Source: Melitaea cinxia (taxonomy: Eukaryota > Arthropoda > Insecta > Lepidoptera > Nymphalidae). Taken from it: a DNA stretch of 64,000 nucleotides. Within the stretch, counting starts at the first letter, position 1. Every line of letters starts with the position of its first letter. This document shows positions 32,840 to 43,255 of the stretch, one piece after another. The stretch spans positions 14,518,001-14,582,000 of the forward strand of contig NC_059406.1 in the NCBI RefSeq assembly GCF_905220565.1. The letters run 5' to 3'. The position numbers were made by a program, and so were the translations under genes. The notes beneath the pieces were generated by a model. The model saw only the letters and a list, made by a program, of their open reading frames with translations, was not told the origin of the DNA and did no database searches.

Positions 32840-33055
32840 AACAGAAAATATCCTGATCAAAATCTGGAGAAGGCCGTCTAGGGCAGTATCTCAACTTCAC
32901 AGAAGATCACAGCTAAATAATACTGTTCTCAAGTAACGTGTATGTGTACGTGTAGTGAGAAAGGTAGAAAGCTCTTGGAGAGAGTCGGGGATGCTTTTGG
33001 TGTTGCAGGCGTCTATAGGCTATGGCAACTGAATACCACCATTGTAAAGCTAACC
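32840..33055 (+). mobile_element. Family G copy, diverged
   Basis: ACAGAAAATATCCTGATCAAAATCTGGAG ... TCACAGAAGATCACAGCTAAATAATACTG ... GGTGTTGCAGGCGTCTATAGGC. The GATCGGGTTGG block is deleted. Confidence 0.6.
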
Positions 33056-33150
33056 TCTATGCTGATAGTAGAGATAAAAAGTACACTAAACGTAAATGTT
33101 AGGAAGATCCAATGTTAACGCTTTTCGCACTCATTTAAAATTATTATTTG

Positions 33151-33216
33151 CAGCTATTATTTAACAGCGCTTTCTAGTAGCTTGCTTTGGGTCTAATGAT
33201 CGACCATACAATATAG
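33151..33216 (+). repeat. 66-bp segment shared with 9448-9513
   Basis: GCAGCTATTATTTAACAGCGC ... CTAATGATCGACCATACAA. GC-richer, unrecognised sequence follows to about 33480, with no usable open frame. Confidence 0.55.
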
Positions 33217-34106
33217 GGATCGCCCCGCTACATGCAAAACCGCCGGAAGGACGTCCCTAATCTTGGGAGCTCCTATTGTCACCGTCGAGAAGGCACAACG
33301 CAGCTATCGATGGCGATAACCATTATAAAGTGGAGGAGACACCAGTGGATTGATACTACCAAGAAAAGATGATACAACACCCGGAAATGACAACCTCGGG
33401 AAACAAAGGAGGTAGCCATCGCCTATTTCAGCATCCTTGGCCATGTATTCTCTTCACATTTTGAGTAGAATCAAATCACAACATATGAGGTACTTAATGT
33501 ACAATATATATAAGGTCTATTATTAAAAAAAGATTACAACATAAAACAGAAAATGTAGCAATGCCAAAAAAATATTTCTTATTTCTATTATTACAACCAT
33601 AAAAATTTCGACAAACATATCTCAAATTATTATATCGTAAAGCTAGTTGTTCTTTCAGATCTAGAAATCAATCCATTAAGTAAATCCATCCTCGAAAAAA
33701 TCAATCTTAGATTTAGCTTCCTTCAATTCACGTCGATCGGAGTAAAAGTTATTATTACATAAAAAGAGAAAACTCGATTTGAATATAAACGTGTCTTCCA
33801 ATTGTTAAACAAAAGATACATATTTTTTGATATAATGAAGTATGAAGCTCTGATTTCTGAAGTTATTGATTGTACCGTGTTACATTGCGTTGTTTATTTA
33901 GGTAATTATATTGTTACGAACACTCGAAGAAACTAGCGCCATCTAGCGGCAACCATTGAAACCACACAAAGACAGAGACCGCATGAAACTCTCTACTCAA
34001 TACTAGATGGCGTTAGAGGAACTACTGTGGAACTTTGTAGAAGTATAGTCTCGAAAACCGGGCACATGCGCGAACTTTCCAGAATGGTCTGGGCCTCGTG
34101 TCGGCC

Positions 34107-34147
34107 GATATAAATAGCCGCAGGGAGGCGAGCGAGTGCAGTTCAGT
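34107..34147 (+). promoter_or_regulatory. LTR core promoter (TATA box and initiator)
   Basis: GATATAAATAG at 34107-34117, followed by TTCAGTTTGAG at 34142-34152, the usual TATA-to-start spacing for insect LTR promoters. The downstream sequence GAGCGATCTTCGAGGCGAC may act as a downstream promoter element. Activity is not known. Confidence 0.7.
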
Positions 34148-34236
34148 TTGAGCGATCTTCGAGGCGACTTCACGAGTGAAAACTAGTGATCAAGAGTGGT
34201 ACCAGCGAAACCTACGACATTGGCTACGACTGAGGA

Positions 34237-34310
34237 CATTGTGAGTGCTTAGTGTTTGAACTTAGTGCTTAGTGTTTGAACCTAGTGCTTTGTGTTGGAC
34301 CTAGTGCTAG
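34237..34310 (+). repeat. Short tandem repeat inside the LTR
   Basis: Three to four imperfect units of AGTGCTTAGTGTTTGAACCT lie between the start site and AATAAA. Confidence 0.75.
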
Positions 34311-34312
34311 TG

Positions 34313-34318
34313 AATAAA
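34313..34318 (+). terminator. LTR polyadenylation signal
   Basis: AATAAA followed by a GT/T-rich stretch (GTCTTGAAAAGAGTC ... GGTCTTTCTC). Confidence 0.65.
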
Positions 34319-34705
34319 GTCTTGAAAAGAGTCAGCAGGTCTTTCTCTCCAAATCCTTCGAACCCTAACACGTAACAATATTTCTTGCGACCCAGTCTTC
34401 CGTGTTCTATTTCATTTATTTGACTTGAAAACACTTTTTCTTTTATAAAAGCCTTTAACATACAAAATTCATTTTATACTTTAATTTCATTATGTCAGTT
34501 ATGAGCAAATTTTTTTGCTTTATAAATAATTATATTTGACACAAACGTATTTCGATGATTCGAAGTGAAAACATTTTTACAGAATTTCTCTTTTTTTAAA
34601 TTGCTTATATTTATATATTATATAATTATTTCTCTGGTAATATTTATTTACACAAAGGAGAAGCTTAAATAAAACTACATATATTTATAAACTATATACA
34701 TACCA

Positions 34706-34845
34706 CGACGCGTTGGCTCAACGGTCACAGCACTGGTTTGTGGCTGTTGCGCTAGCGGTTACGGGTTCGATCCCCGCTCATGACAACCATTTCTATTGGC
34801 TAAACAGATGTTTATCCTGGTCTGGGTGTTTGTGCAATCCTTGCG
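34706..34845 (+). mobile_element. SINE-A head
   Basis: CGACGCGTTGGCTCAACGGTC (A box) and ACGGGTTCGATCCCCGC (B box), then TATTGGCTAAACAGATG and GGTCTGGGTGTTTGTGCAATCCTTG. The rest of the body is missing. Confidence 0.8.
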
Positions 34846-36186
34846 TTCTTATTTATAGTCTTAATTTATGCTATTACACTATGACCTGGGGACTAATACA
34901 GTAGCGCAGGTACAAGTGAAGACCTCATTAATTTGTTATCATGAATACCTAAGAGCAATAATTATTCATATTAGGATAATTATCCGCTAGCAAGCTCTTG
35001 AGAAACATACACCGTACATTAAATTAAGCTTAAAGCCTTTTCCACAAGAAGTAAAGGCTTTTGTCCTGCTATGAGACATTAACATACGTTCAAGTTTAGT
35101 TTCATTCAATTACAAAAAAAAAATACGTTTGAGAAGGATCCTAAGAACGTTTTTGCAATAACATCATTACCAGTCGAAACTAAGCAGTCGTGAACGTCGG
35201 TTAAAAATACAGCGGAAATCCGAAATCACAGCCTCTGACGATTCATTTATTGTAAATGCGAGAGCTCGAAATGATATCATTAGTTCCGGTGACAGCTCGC
35301 ACTTAGCTATTCCGTTCGTACCGCTTAGTTAAATGTTTCTGTATACATTTGCGTTTATGTCCTGACATAGGTAATGTTATGGCGTACAGACGTGTTATGA
35401 ATATTTTGACGTACTGACTTGATCTTAAGTACTGACTTCAGCTCTTTTTGTATAACTACAGGGGACACAAAAGACAGTGATTACTGCCGCCAATGGAAGT
35501 TGCCAACATTAGTCTGTCAGTCTGAATTTTAAAATTATATCTCATTCAAAAAGACTGTATATTGAGGACCTTAATGTAATGATTACCGTTAAAATAAGCC
35601 ATAACGCAATGCCATGAAACTCTAATGACACAATTTTATTTCAGAGCCTAAGTTGGTCTACTCAAGCATATTTCTTACAATGCCATACTTAAAAATTAAA
35701 TTTGAAAATTAAAGATATTTTTTTTAATTTTCAATTTTGTTTCTATTTAATATGCTGATATTGGTCAGACTGCACTACATTATTTCCCATATATCTAAAA
35801 ACAATCTTTATAAAGTAAAACTAACAAAAAATCGGATAAATATTTCATAAACTCTGGAAAGGTTAGATTAATTAATAACATTTTTTCTAAAATAACTTAA
35901 TATCATACATTTAAAACATATTAATCATACCTTTTAAACGTATTTATAAAGTTTAAATTTATTCCATTGAGGCGTTGGTGAATCAAGTTGTTTTTACTAA
36001 TCTTATTTTCGTACCGTGTCGTCTCATGCACTTTCATGATTAAATGTTGTTATTTATGTTTTATTTTACACTCGGAGACGCGCGCTTGCTTTTTTTTTAA
36101 TTTCATCAATGTCATCATATTCACCTTTTCAGTAGCTTCGTAAAAAAAAAATCATAATTATGTTTTGCTAAAAGATCTCACTCTCA
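34846..36186. other. No recognised feature
   Basis: 1.3 kb without a coding frame. 35160-35340 is less AT-rich (GATATCATTAGTTCCGGTGACAGC, TTCCGTTCGTACCGC) and matches nothing here; conserved non-coding DNA is possible. Confidence 0.35.
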
Positions 36187-36430
36187 TCACTCTGCTATCA
36201 CTCTGCTACACTACAGATTGGCGGATATATTTCCCTACTATGAATAATAATCGTTATCAGGCGTCTATGATAACAACCGGGACTAACAGCTTAATGTGAT
36301 ACGGTGAGGATACCAACAAAGACAGCTAACCAGACCCGAAAAAAGTATTTGTACAAATACAAAATCCACCCTGAGCAAGAATTGAACCCGCAATAGCTAG
36401 GTATCATGTATCTACTATAGTGGAATAGGG
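36187..36430 (-). mobile_element. SINE-A variant, minus strand
   Basis: CTACAGATTGGCGGATATATTTCCC ... GATAACAACCGGGAC ... ATTGAACCCGC, with the same variant head as at 4945-5197. Confidence 0.7.
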
Positions 36431-37323
36431 GTAAGGCTTTAACTCTACTTATTTCTTATGTCACACTAGTAACATGTTTCAATCCGTGGAAACGTTTAAA
36501 ATCGTAGTTGTGTGTAAAAAATTTCAACCACGTAGCAATACTTGTATATTATATATTTATAAATAATGTATAATTTGTATTACGTCAATCAATCAAAAAG
36601 CAACTCGATTAGCAAAATGCTATTTTTAAAGACTTGCTCTTAACAAAACTCCATGTTTACTTTTTTCACAATGACACCAAAAATCTCCTCAGGCAAAGAA
36701 ATTTAACAAATGCTATAAAGCAAATATTAGGTAAAATCAAGTAATCAGTAAAACGACATGACTTATCGAACATCGATGTCAATTCCATAAATGTTCATTT
36801 CGACAATTTATTATGATAGTTATTTTATTCAGACTTTCTATATCATAAAGTTTACAAAAAGTACAATACAGAGAATAATTGGCATATTCCTTAACAAAAT
36901 TGTCCAAACTTACAGCACACGTCATATCAAGTATCCTTCTGAAAAGATTCTTTAAACAAATGCTGCACGACTAACTTCAACTATAGTAAAAGTGGAATGT
37001 ATTCGAAGTTTCAAATTGTATCGTTATCCTACAAAATTCTGAAGAGTGAATAATGAGACTCGCCGAAAAGATGAATAGTCAAAAACTATCTACGTTCTAG
37101 ACAATAGTTATATAAAAAAAAAACAATTCTAATTTCGAATGATGACTGAATTAATAAATATTCTTATTTCAAAATTGAGAGAAAGTTTTGAAATAAAGTT
37201 CTAAGATGAATATAAAACTGTCGGTTTTATCATTCACCAAACGCATACGTGTATAGTATAACACAAATATCTTCGAAAAAAATCTTCGGTTTATAATCTA
37301 AAGTTTCCAGAAAATGTTTCTTT
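36431..37323. other. No recognised feature
   Basis: AT-rich, with no coding or family match. Confidence 0.4.
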
Positions 37324-37339
37324 TAAGAGTTTATAACCT

Positions 37340-37480
37340 TTTTTTTTTACGTGGGGAAAATCCATCATGGATACCCTCCAGCGCGGAGGTGCCAGAGGGT
37401 TATGTCAGACTCCTACTGACTAAAAACCACCACGTGTTAGCAGTTATCCGCCTGGGTGGGTCGCGCTAGCATTCGCCATC
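37340..37480 (-). mobile_element. 5'-truncated LINE 3' end with perfect 16-bp TSD, minus strand
   Basis: A 141-bp insertion with poly(T) on the left, flanked by TAAGAGTTTATAACCT at 37324-37339 and 37481-37496. Its sequence (ACGTGGGGAAAATCC, CAGCGCGGAGGTGCCAGAGGG, GACTCCTACTGACTAAAAACC) is the same 3' end as the GC-rich element at 21556-22047. Confidence 0.9.
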
Positions 37481-37518
37481 TAAGAGTTTATAACCTAACC
37501 TAACTACGACTTTACATC

Positions 37519-37605
37519 ATCATCATTACAGCCTATACAGTCCACTGCTGGACATAAGCCTCCACAAGCTCACGCCAAAAACAACGTGAACTCATGTGTT
37601 CTGCT
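37519..37605 (-). mobile_element. Retro-B 3' end, 5'-truncated, minus strand
   Basis: CATCATCATTACAGCCTATACAGTCCACTGC to AACGTGAACTCATGTGTTCTGC. The (CAT)n at the left is the reverse complement of an (ATG)n 3' tail. Confidence 0.8.
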
Positions 37606-37624
37606 CGACTGACGACTTTACATA

Positions 37625-37947
37625 TCTATACAAATAAATAAAATTGGAGTGTCTGTTTGCAATATTAAAATAACCGCTTTTTACTAATTGCATGTGGACG
37701 TATACACGATACATTTACCAAAATAACATTTTTTTACAATTTTTGTCTATCTGTGTGTACGTCTGTTTGTTCCAGCTAATCTCTGAAACGGCTAGACCGA
37801 TTTCGACGTGAATTTCACTGGCAGATAGCTGATGTAATAAGGAATAACTTTAACTACTTTTGTTTGAGAAATATATTTATTTTATAACTCTGCGAACTGA
37901 ACGATTTTGTTAAATTCCACACGTACGAAGTCGCGTGCACAGCTAGT
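37625..37947 (+). mobile_element. Family D repeat, complete copy
   Basis: Aligns end to end with 1612-1947, from CTATACAAATAAATAAAATTGG to GAAGTCGCGTGCACAGCTAG. Confidence 0.75.
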
Positions 37948-38172
37948 TCGGAATATACATTCAAAATGTTACTACGTTCAAAAACTAATATTAAACACGA
38001 TCACTTATAAATACATAATAAAGGGATCACTCGATCAAAAGAAAACAACTGAATATGATTTATGTTTAATAAAGATAGGGTCTAAAAAGTGAACAATATA
38101 AAAAGTTGCAGTTCACAGTAAGACAGTCGTCGCAGAAAAACATATAATGATTTCAATTATAAATAATCGTAA

Positions 38173-38415
38173 CGCTTCAGCCTCTAATATTCCACAGCTG
38201 GCGTCCATCCCCATGTAGGAGAAGGATCAAAACTTAATCCAACACACTGCTGGTACATGGCAATGCGGGGAGACCCACAAGGACTGCACAAACACTCACA
38301 ACACGGCAAACATCTGTATGGCCAATATAAATGCTTGTCATATGCGTGGATCGAACCCGCAACCGCCAGTGCAACAGCCGCAAACCAGTGTAGAGACCGT
38401 TGCGTCAACGCGGTG
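38173..38415 (-). mobile_element. SINE-A copy with internal deletion, minus strand
   Basis: The 3' end (GCTTCAGCCTCTAATATTCC) and tRNA head (GATCGAACCCGCAACCGCC, GACCGTTGCGTCAACGCGG) are both present. About 120 bp of the middle are missing, with a join near GGTACATGGCAATGCGGGG. Flanks ATAATCGTAA / ATTATCGTAA suggest a target duplication with one change. Confidence 0.85.
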
Positions 38416-38418
38416 TCA

Positions 38419-38855
38419 ATTATCGTAAAATTATTTCTGCCATCCGTCTACTGAATATTTTCTTCAAATTTTCTTTTTAACAGTCATGAATACAAAAAAC
38501 TATTAATTTCTAAATAACTTAGAAAATTTAAAAATAGTATTAGCTTTTATGTGATAGCGTCTGACGTAAAATTAAAATCCAGATTCAGTTTTTTCTCAAA
38601 ACAATTGTTAAGACAGTCGTTGCTAGGTCGGTAAGTCCAAAGGTGAATGGCCGTTTTTAGCGTAAACGCTGATCCATCAACCGTCCAGATGGATTGACGG
38701 GTCGTGCTTTTATATTCGTCGTGTAAATTAATAACAAAAGAGTTTTTGATGTTTTCAAACGGAGTGAATAATGATTTTGATTTTGGAGTTTTGTTATTTT
38801 ATTTAATTATTAATTCATATATTCACGTTTATCGTACTCTAGACCCGTGTCGAAG

Positions 38856-38858
<3 letters not shown>
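38419..38858. other. No recognised feature
   Basis: AT-rich. 38600-38700 is slightly GC-richer, with GATCCATCAACCGTCCAGATGG. No gene seen. Confidence 0.4.

Positions 38859-38891
<33 letters not shown>
38859..38891. repeat. (AC)n microsatellite
   Basis: About 16 AC units with no interruption until ATACAC. Confidence 0.95.
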
Positions 38892-38896
<5 letters not shown>

Positions 38897-38945
38897 TATT
38901 TCATATCCTGTTTTACATAGCTTATTTTTACATAGCTTAATACTA

Positions 38946-39155
38946 CGCTTCAGCCTGCAATATCCCGCTGCTGGGCATAGGCCTTTTTCCCCATGTCCAT
39001 CAGAGCTTAATCCACCACGCTGTTCCAATGCGGGTTGGCGGATAAATTCCCTACTATGAGATAAGATCGCTATTAGGTGCTTATGATAACAACCGGGACC
39101 GACGCGCGACGGCTTAACGTGCTCTCCGAGGCACAATGGGGAGACCTACTAGGAC
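38946..39155 (-). mobile_element. SINE-A 3' part, 5'-truncated, with 8-bp TSD, minus strand
   Basis: From CGCTTCAGCCTGCAATATCCC to GGGGAGACCTACTAGGAC. Direct repeat TAATACTA at 38938-38945 and 39156-39163. Confidence 0.85.
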
Positions 39156-39163
39156 TAATACTA

Positions 39164-40071
39164 AAATAACAATTTTCTAATAAAAAAATAGTAAAGAAAC
39201 TCAACATCCCCTGCAATCTGACAATCATTGTCACGAAATTAATTAATAGACACTTGTCCGAAGAACCTAATCGGAACGCTTCGTTAGACATCAATCAAGA
39301 CAATTCATCATCTCTCCAAGAGCTGAAGCCGTTTAATTATTAATTACTTGAAGATTCTGATGCAATTGTTATAACCATGTTGAACCGTGTTATTAAAATA
39401 TAATATTTTAAGTTTTAAAAATGTGACTGAAATTGTAGTGACTTTAGAGATTCTTGAAAATAAAGCAATGTAATTGCAAGCAAAAAAATTTTAGGGTGTC
39501 GATTTTATCTATTATGGAAATGAATTGGGCTTCAATTTGTCGTACTCATTATTCTTCTGTGAATTGATGAATAAAAGTGCTAGTAATTTTTTCTCCTTGT
39601 ACACAGTATGCTTTACTACTTTCATTCGCCGAGAGATTATGAGTGTACATACAGATTCATAATAGTTTTGTTTATAACAGATTTAAAAAATCTTTTTGTA
39701 GGATGGGTACTTATTATTCAGTAATATAGTAAAAAATTAAAAAAATATATAATGTTATTTTATTCAAAATAAATAATTTTATATTTTATTGAAATTATTA
39801 ATTAATACTGGCTGTATGAAATATTCCATGCGCGATTGCCGTTTGTTTGATTCGAAAAAAGAACAACGAGGAGAACTCGACAAGACGGCAACGACTGCGT
39901 GGAAGAACGAGGAACGCGTCAGAAGACTGGACAAGATGGCACCGTGGATAATAGATACGGGTTGTGAAAAGAAAAATATATTTATGAGTTGAACGCTTAG
40001 TTATAGTTTAATTATATAATTAGTTATTTAGTTATTATTCATCTCATAAACATGGTGAGTCGTTTTATTTC
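39164..40071. other. No recognised gene; one coding-like block
   Basis: 39840-39970 is GC-richer than its flanks and open on the plus strand (39789-39992, 67 codons), with a charged middle containing ELDKTATTAWKNEERVRR and LDKMAPWIIDTG. I do not recognise a family. It may be a worn transposon-derived coding piece. No splice sites or start context support a host exon. Confidence 0.35.
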
Positions 40072-40462
40072 TAAACGCTTCAAAAAAGGTAGAGGTTCTC
40101 AATTCCGTTGTTTTTTTTTTTCTTTTTATAATTATGTTGCCTCAGAAATTTTTACTGGGTGGACCGATTTCGATTTTTTTTCAATTAAAAGGTGGTACGT
40201 ATCATGTGGCCCTATTTAAATTCCATTGAGATCTGACAAGTAAAATTACTTGACCACAAGTTATATCTAATAATGCGTATTTACTTGACTATTTTTCGTC
40301 GACCTACGTTGTATTATTCTGCAACACGCATTAACTGCATTAACTTTTCACTAGGTGTACCGACTTTGATGATTCTTTATTTTGTGGTCCAATTAAATTT
40401 AATCGAGAACTGTTAATTTTTTCGTTAACCTTCGTTGTATGATGTAATTGAAATCACAATTA
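40072..40462 (+). mobile_element. TIR-C copy, diverged
   Basis: CTTCAAAAAAGGTAGAGGTTCTCAATTCCG ... CTGGGTGGACCGATTTCG ... TCGACCTACGTTGTATTATTC ... ATGTAATTGAAATCAC. Confidence 0.75.
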
Positions 40463-40787
40463 AAAGTACAAGAAAAATTCTCAATCAACTTCTTAAAATT
40501 TTAATAAACCGTATATTGAGTCGGCCCTCTTAGGCAGCGAACCATCACAATATCTAAATTTATATATAACGTAAGTTATGTTTATTATAACTTATAGGTA
40601 ATATTCTACGAATAATCAACAAACAATATAATCTCATAAGGAGCTCGCGGCTTAGTATAAGGCGCCTTGAAAATATTTACCCGAACGATATTGACTAGAA
40701 TTTATAATTTTTCACTCAATGTTTTTCTTAACAAGTACTGTTTAAATTTAGTAATATTTACGTCTTAGCGTATATTATGAAAAAGTT

Positions 40788-41617
40788 TTTAACCAACTTT
40801 CAAAAAAGGAGGAGGTTCTCAATTAGAATGTATTTTTATTACGTATGTTACTTCATAATTTTTGACTGGGTGGACCGATTTCGATGATTCTTTTTTATTC
40901 GATAGGCTTTACTTGTTATGTGGTCTAATTTAAATTTAATCGGAATCTGATTTTTGAATTATCTCTAATAGTGCATATTTTTTGACTATTTTTTCTTCGA
41001 CCTACGTTGTACTCGTATTATACCCCATAACTTTATACTAAGTGTATTGATACGCAATATATATATATACGCAAGCTGCTCGGAGCGCCCCAACGCAGTC
41101 AGCCCTTCGCTTACATAATAATATGTTGGCCTCCAATAGTAGTATTGATATATTCGCCATGAATTCGTCTGAATTTGTTAAATCTTGCTTTAAGTATTTA
41201 GAATTATGTTAATGTGTATACTCGTATTATAAGATAAATTGTTATTTCTTAAATGTATTTGTTGTAGTGTTATTAATTTATGCTTGTTTATTGTACGCCT
41301 TGGTTATAAAACTGTAAGTGCAATAAATGTAAACTGTAATAAATAAATAAATAAATAATTGATTTCAATTATTCTTTTTTTAATCGAAAGTTGATGCTTG
41401 TTATGTAGTCCCATTTAAATTTGATCGAAATTTTCTTCTTCTCCTTCACGGTTAATGCCTTTCAATAGTGCCAAATGAGCACAGATGATTTCGCCAATGT
41501 CACGTATAAATTAATCGAGATCTAACTAGGACTTTTTGAGCAATCTATAACAATGCGAATTTATTTCACTATTTTTTTCATCTACACTGTACTACTGGTC
41601 CGTGTAATTGAAATCGG
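40788..41617 (+). mobile_element. TIR-C copy split by a LINE insertion
   Basis: The left part 40788-41051 (AACCAACTTTCAAAAAAGGAGG ... ATACCCCATAACTTTATACTAAGTGTATTGAT) resumes at 41358 (GATTTCAATTATTC ... CCATTTAAATTTGATCG). A second foreign stretch lies near 41440-41500. It ends near GTGTAATTGAAATCGG. Confidence 0.75.
41052..41357 (+). mobile_element. 5'-truncated LINE 3' end inserted into TIR-C
   Basis: A 306-bp block ending GCAATAAATGTAAACTG and (TAAA)n, bounded by the 6-bp direct repeat ATTGAT (41046-41051 and 41358-41363). It begins with GC-richer sequence (CTGCTCGGAGCGCCCCAACGC) that may be the last codons of ORF2. The TAAA tail is like that at 30523-30561. Confidence 0.8.
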
Positions 41618-41929
41618 CCTTAATGATATTCGTGTTCTAAGCATTTAGGCTTGAGTTATTATGCGTGTTTCCGAAAAAAATCAAATTAAAAATTACTTTA
41701 TTTTAGGAGGCTTTAAAAGTACTTTTGAATTGTCATTTATTACCGTCATAAATTAAATTGTCTATTTTTAATGAAATAATTATAGTTAATGTGAAGCTAC
41801 CAGCGATTCAGAATGTAGATTCTGCTGAGAAGAATCGGCATTCAATCGGTAGAAGAAACTCCTTAGTTACTCTTTTAAAATTCGCAAAACATGAGTAAAT
41901 TATAGTTGGAGCCTTTAAGTGTTTTTTTT

Positions 41930-42210
41930 TTATGTCACTAGGTCGGCAAACAAGCTTACGGCTCACCTGATGGTAAGCGATTACCGTAGCTTATAGACAC
42001 CTGCAACACCAGAAACATCGCAAGCGCGTTGCCGACCCAATCCCCAATCCCCCCAGGAGCTCTGGTCACCTTACTCACCAACAGGAACACAATACTGCTT
42101 GAAAACAATATTATTTTGCTGTGATCTTTTGTAAGGTCGAGGTACTGCCCAGTCGGGCTGCTACATATTTTGAGCAGGAAATTCCTGCTGTGCCCTACCT
42201 CAGTTTGTGT
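41930..42210 (-). mobile_element. Family G, best-preserved copy, minus strand
   Basis: Poly(T) left end, TATGTCACTAGGTCGGCAAACAAGC ... CGTTGCCGACCCAATCCCC ... GAGCAGGAAATTCCTGCTGTGCC ... CCTCAGTTTG. A good reference for the family consensus. Confidence 0.8.
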
Positions 42211-42336
42211 CAGTGTAAAACTTTTATTGATATATTACAGTAACAAGTTGTTGTGGTTACATATTTTTATTTTGATATTTTTATTATTATTATTGGGATT
42301 AATGGCTTTCAATTGTGCCAGAGGGATATTTTTATA

Positions 42337-42507
42337 ACTAGCTGCCCGGATAGACTTCGTTCTGTCAAAAGGTAATATATATATATATATATATTCTTTC
42401 ATATTAAAAAGGGACCTGAAGCAACATATAAAAATATTTGTCAAATTGGTCGAGCCATTCTCGAGTTATGCGCTTAGCAACATTCATATTTATTTATATA
42501 GAAAGAT
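42337..42507 (+). mobile_element. Short RTE-like repeat (GCCCGGATA type)
   Basis: ACTAGCTGCCCGGATAGACTTCGTTCTGTC, then an internal (TA)n tract at 42372-42393, then AATTGGTCGAGCCATTCTCGAG and TATGCGCTTAGCAACATTCAT. Same family as 24432-24632. Confidence 0.65.
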
Positions 42508-43005
42508 ATAAGTCCTAATTGAACCAATATTGATCGATAAGATTAAAATGTGACTTTATACAAACTTAATAAGTACAAATTATAATGCCAATTATAATAA
42601 AAACAATAACAACGCTATTGATAAATAAAGAAAATATTTTTTCAATTATTAACAAGCCTCTGAAAATTCTCTTTCATTACGAAACAATAAAGAGATATTC
42701 TTCAATAAGAGATTCCTTAAATTCGATATTGGCACCTCCCGCTTGTATTATTTTGCCTTTTGTTCATAGAAACACCTTCTTGCTTCTACCCTTCAATTAA
42801 TTAAGGAAACCTTCAGTAAACAAAGGCCAATAACACAAAATGTAAATATCAAGCAGTGTGCAAGATCTAATTCAAAATTTATATTTGCCCCTTACATTGA
42901 TTGACGTATTTCATATTTTAGTTAATCAGTTCTAACTAACGTAATATTCAACTATAACTCTTGTACTAAATTTGTTGATAGTAGTTTCTTCTGATTTCAT
43001 TAACT
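42508..43005. other. No recognised feature
   Basis: AT-rich. A 71-codon open frame at 42585-42800 has no recognised domain. Confidence 0.4.
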
Positions 43006-43017
43006 AATGTATTTTTA

Positions 43018-43242
43018 TGACGCCGCGTTGGCGCAAGGGTTACAGCCATGGATTGTATCTGTTGCGCTGGCGGTTGCGGGTTCGATCCCCGCACATGGCA
43101 AACATTTTTACTGGCCATACAGGTGTTTGCCGTGGTCTGAGTGTTTGTGCAGTCCTTGTGGGTCTCCCCACCGTGCCTCGGAGAGCACATTAAGCCGTCG
43201 GTGCCCAGTAGTGGGATATTACAGGCTGAAGCGTGAAGCGTG
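43018..43242 (+). mobile_element. SINE-A copy with internal deletion and 12-13 bp TSD
   Basis: A box TTGGCGCAAGGG (43029-43040) and B box GGGTTCGATCC (43078-43088) are intact. The body runs to ATTAAGCCGTCGGT and then jumps to GCCCAGTAGTGGGATATTACAGGCTGAAGCGTGAAGCGTG, so about 115 bp are missing. Flanked by AATGTATTTTTA (43006-43017) and AATGTATTTTTTA (43243-43255). The 3' tail is a tandem GAAGCGT. The deletion end points differ from those of the copy at 38173-38415. Confidence 0.9.
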
Positions 43243-43255
43243 AATGTATTTTTTA

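Larger units (their letters stand above)
33912..34377 (+). mobile_element. Solo LTR, probably Ty3/Gypsy type, with ATAT target duplication
   Basis: Begins TGTTACGAACACTCG and ends CCCTAACACGTAACA, so the termini form the inverted repeat TGTTACG/CGTAACA. The 4-bp ATAT flanks both sides (33908-33911 and 34378-34381). It holds a complete promoter and polyadenylation layout: TATAAATA at 34109-34116, an initiator TTCAGTT about 33 bp downstream, and AATAAA at 34313-34318 before the end. No primer-binding site, gag or pol flank it, so it is most likely the product of LTR-LTR recombination. An R-U5 tandem repeat (GTGCTTAGTGTTTGAAC type) occupies about 34237-34310. Superfamily is inferred from TSD length and termini. 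Confidence 0.9.

Noticed and set aside
38859..38891. Tandem repeats that might be CRISPR-like
   Set aside because: Plain dinucleotide microsatellite without spacers; the genome is eukaryotic.
43007..43243. Open frame starting with ALAQGLQPWIVSVALAVAG
   Set aside because: Translation of the tRNA-derived SINE head; the same peptide appears at 34713, 38184 and 52551.
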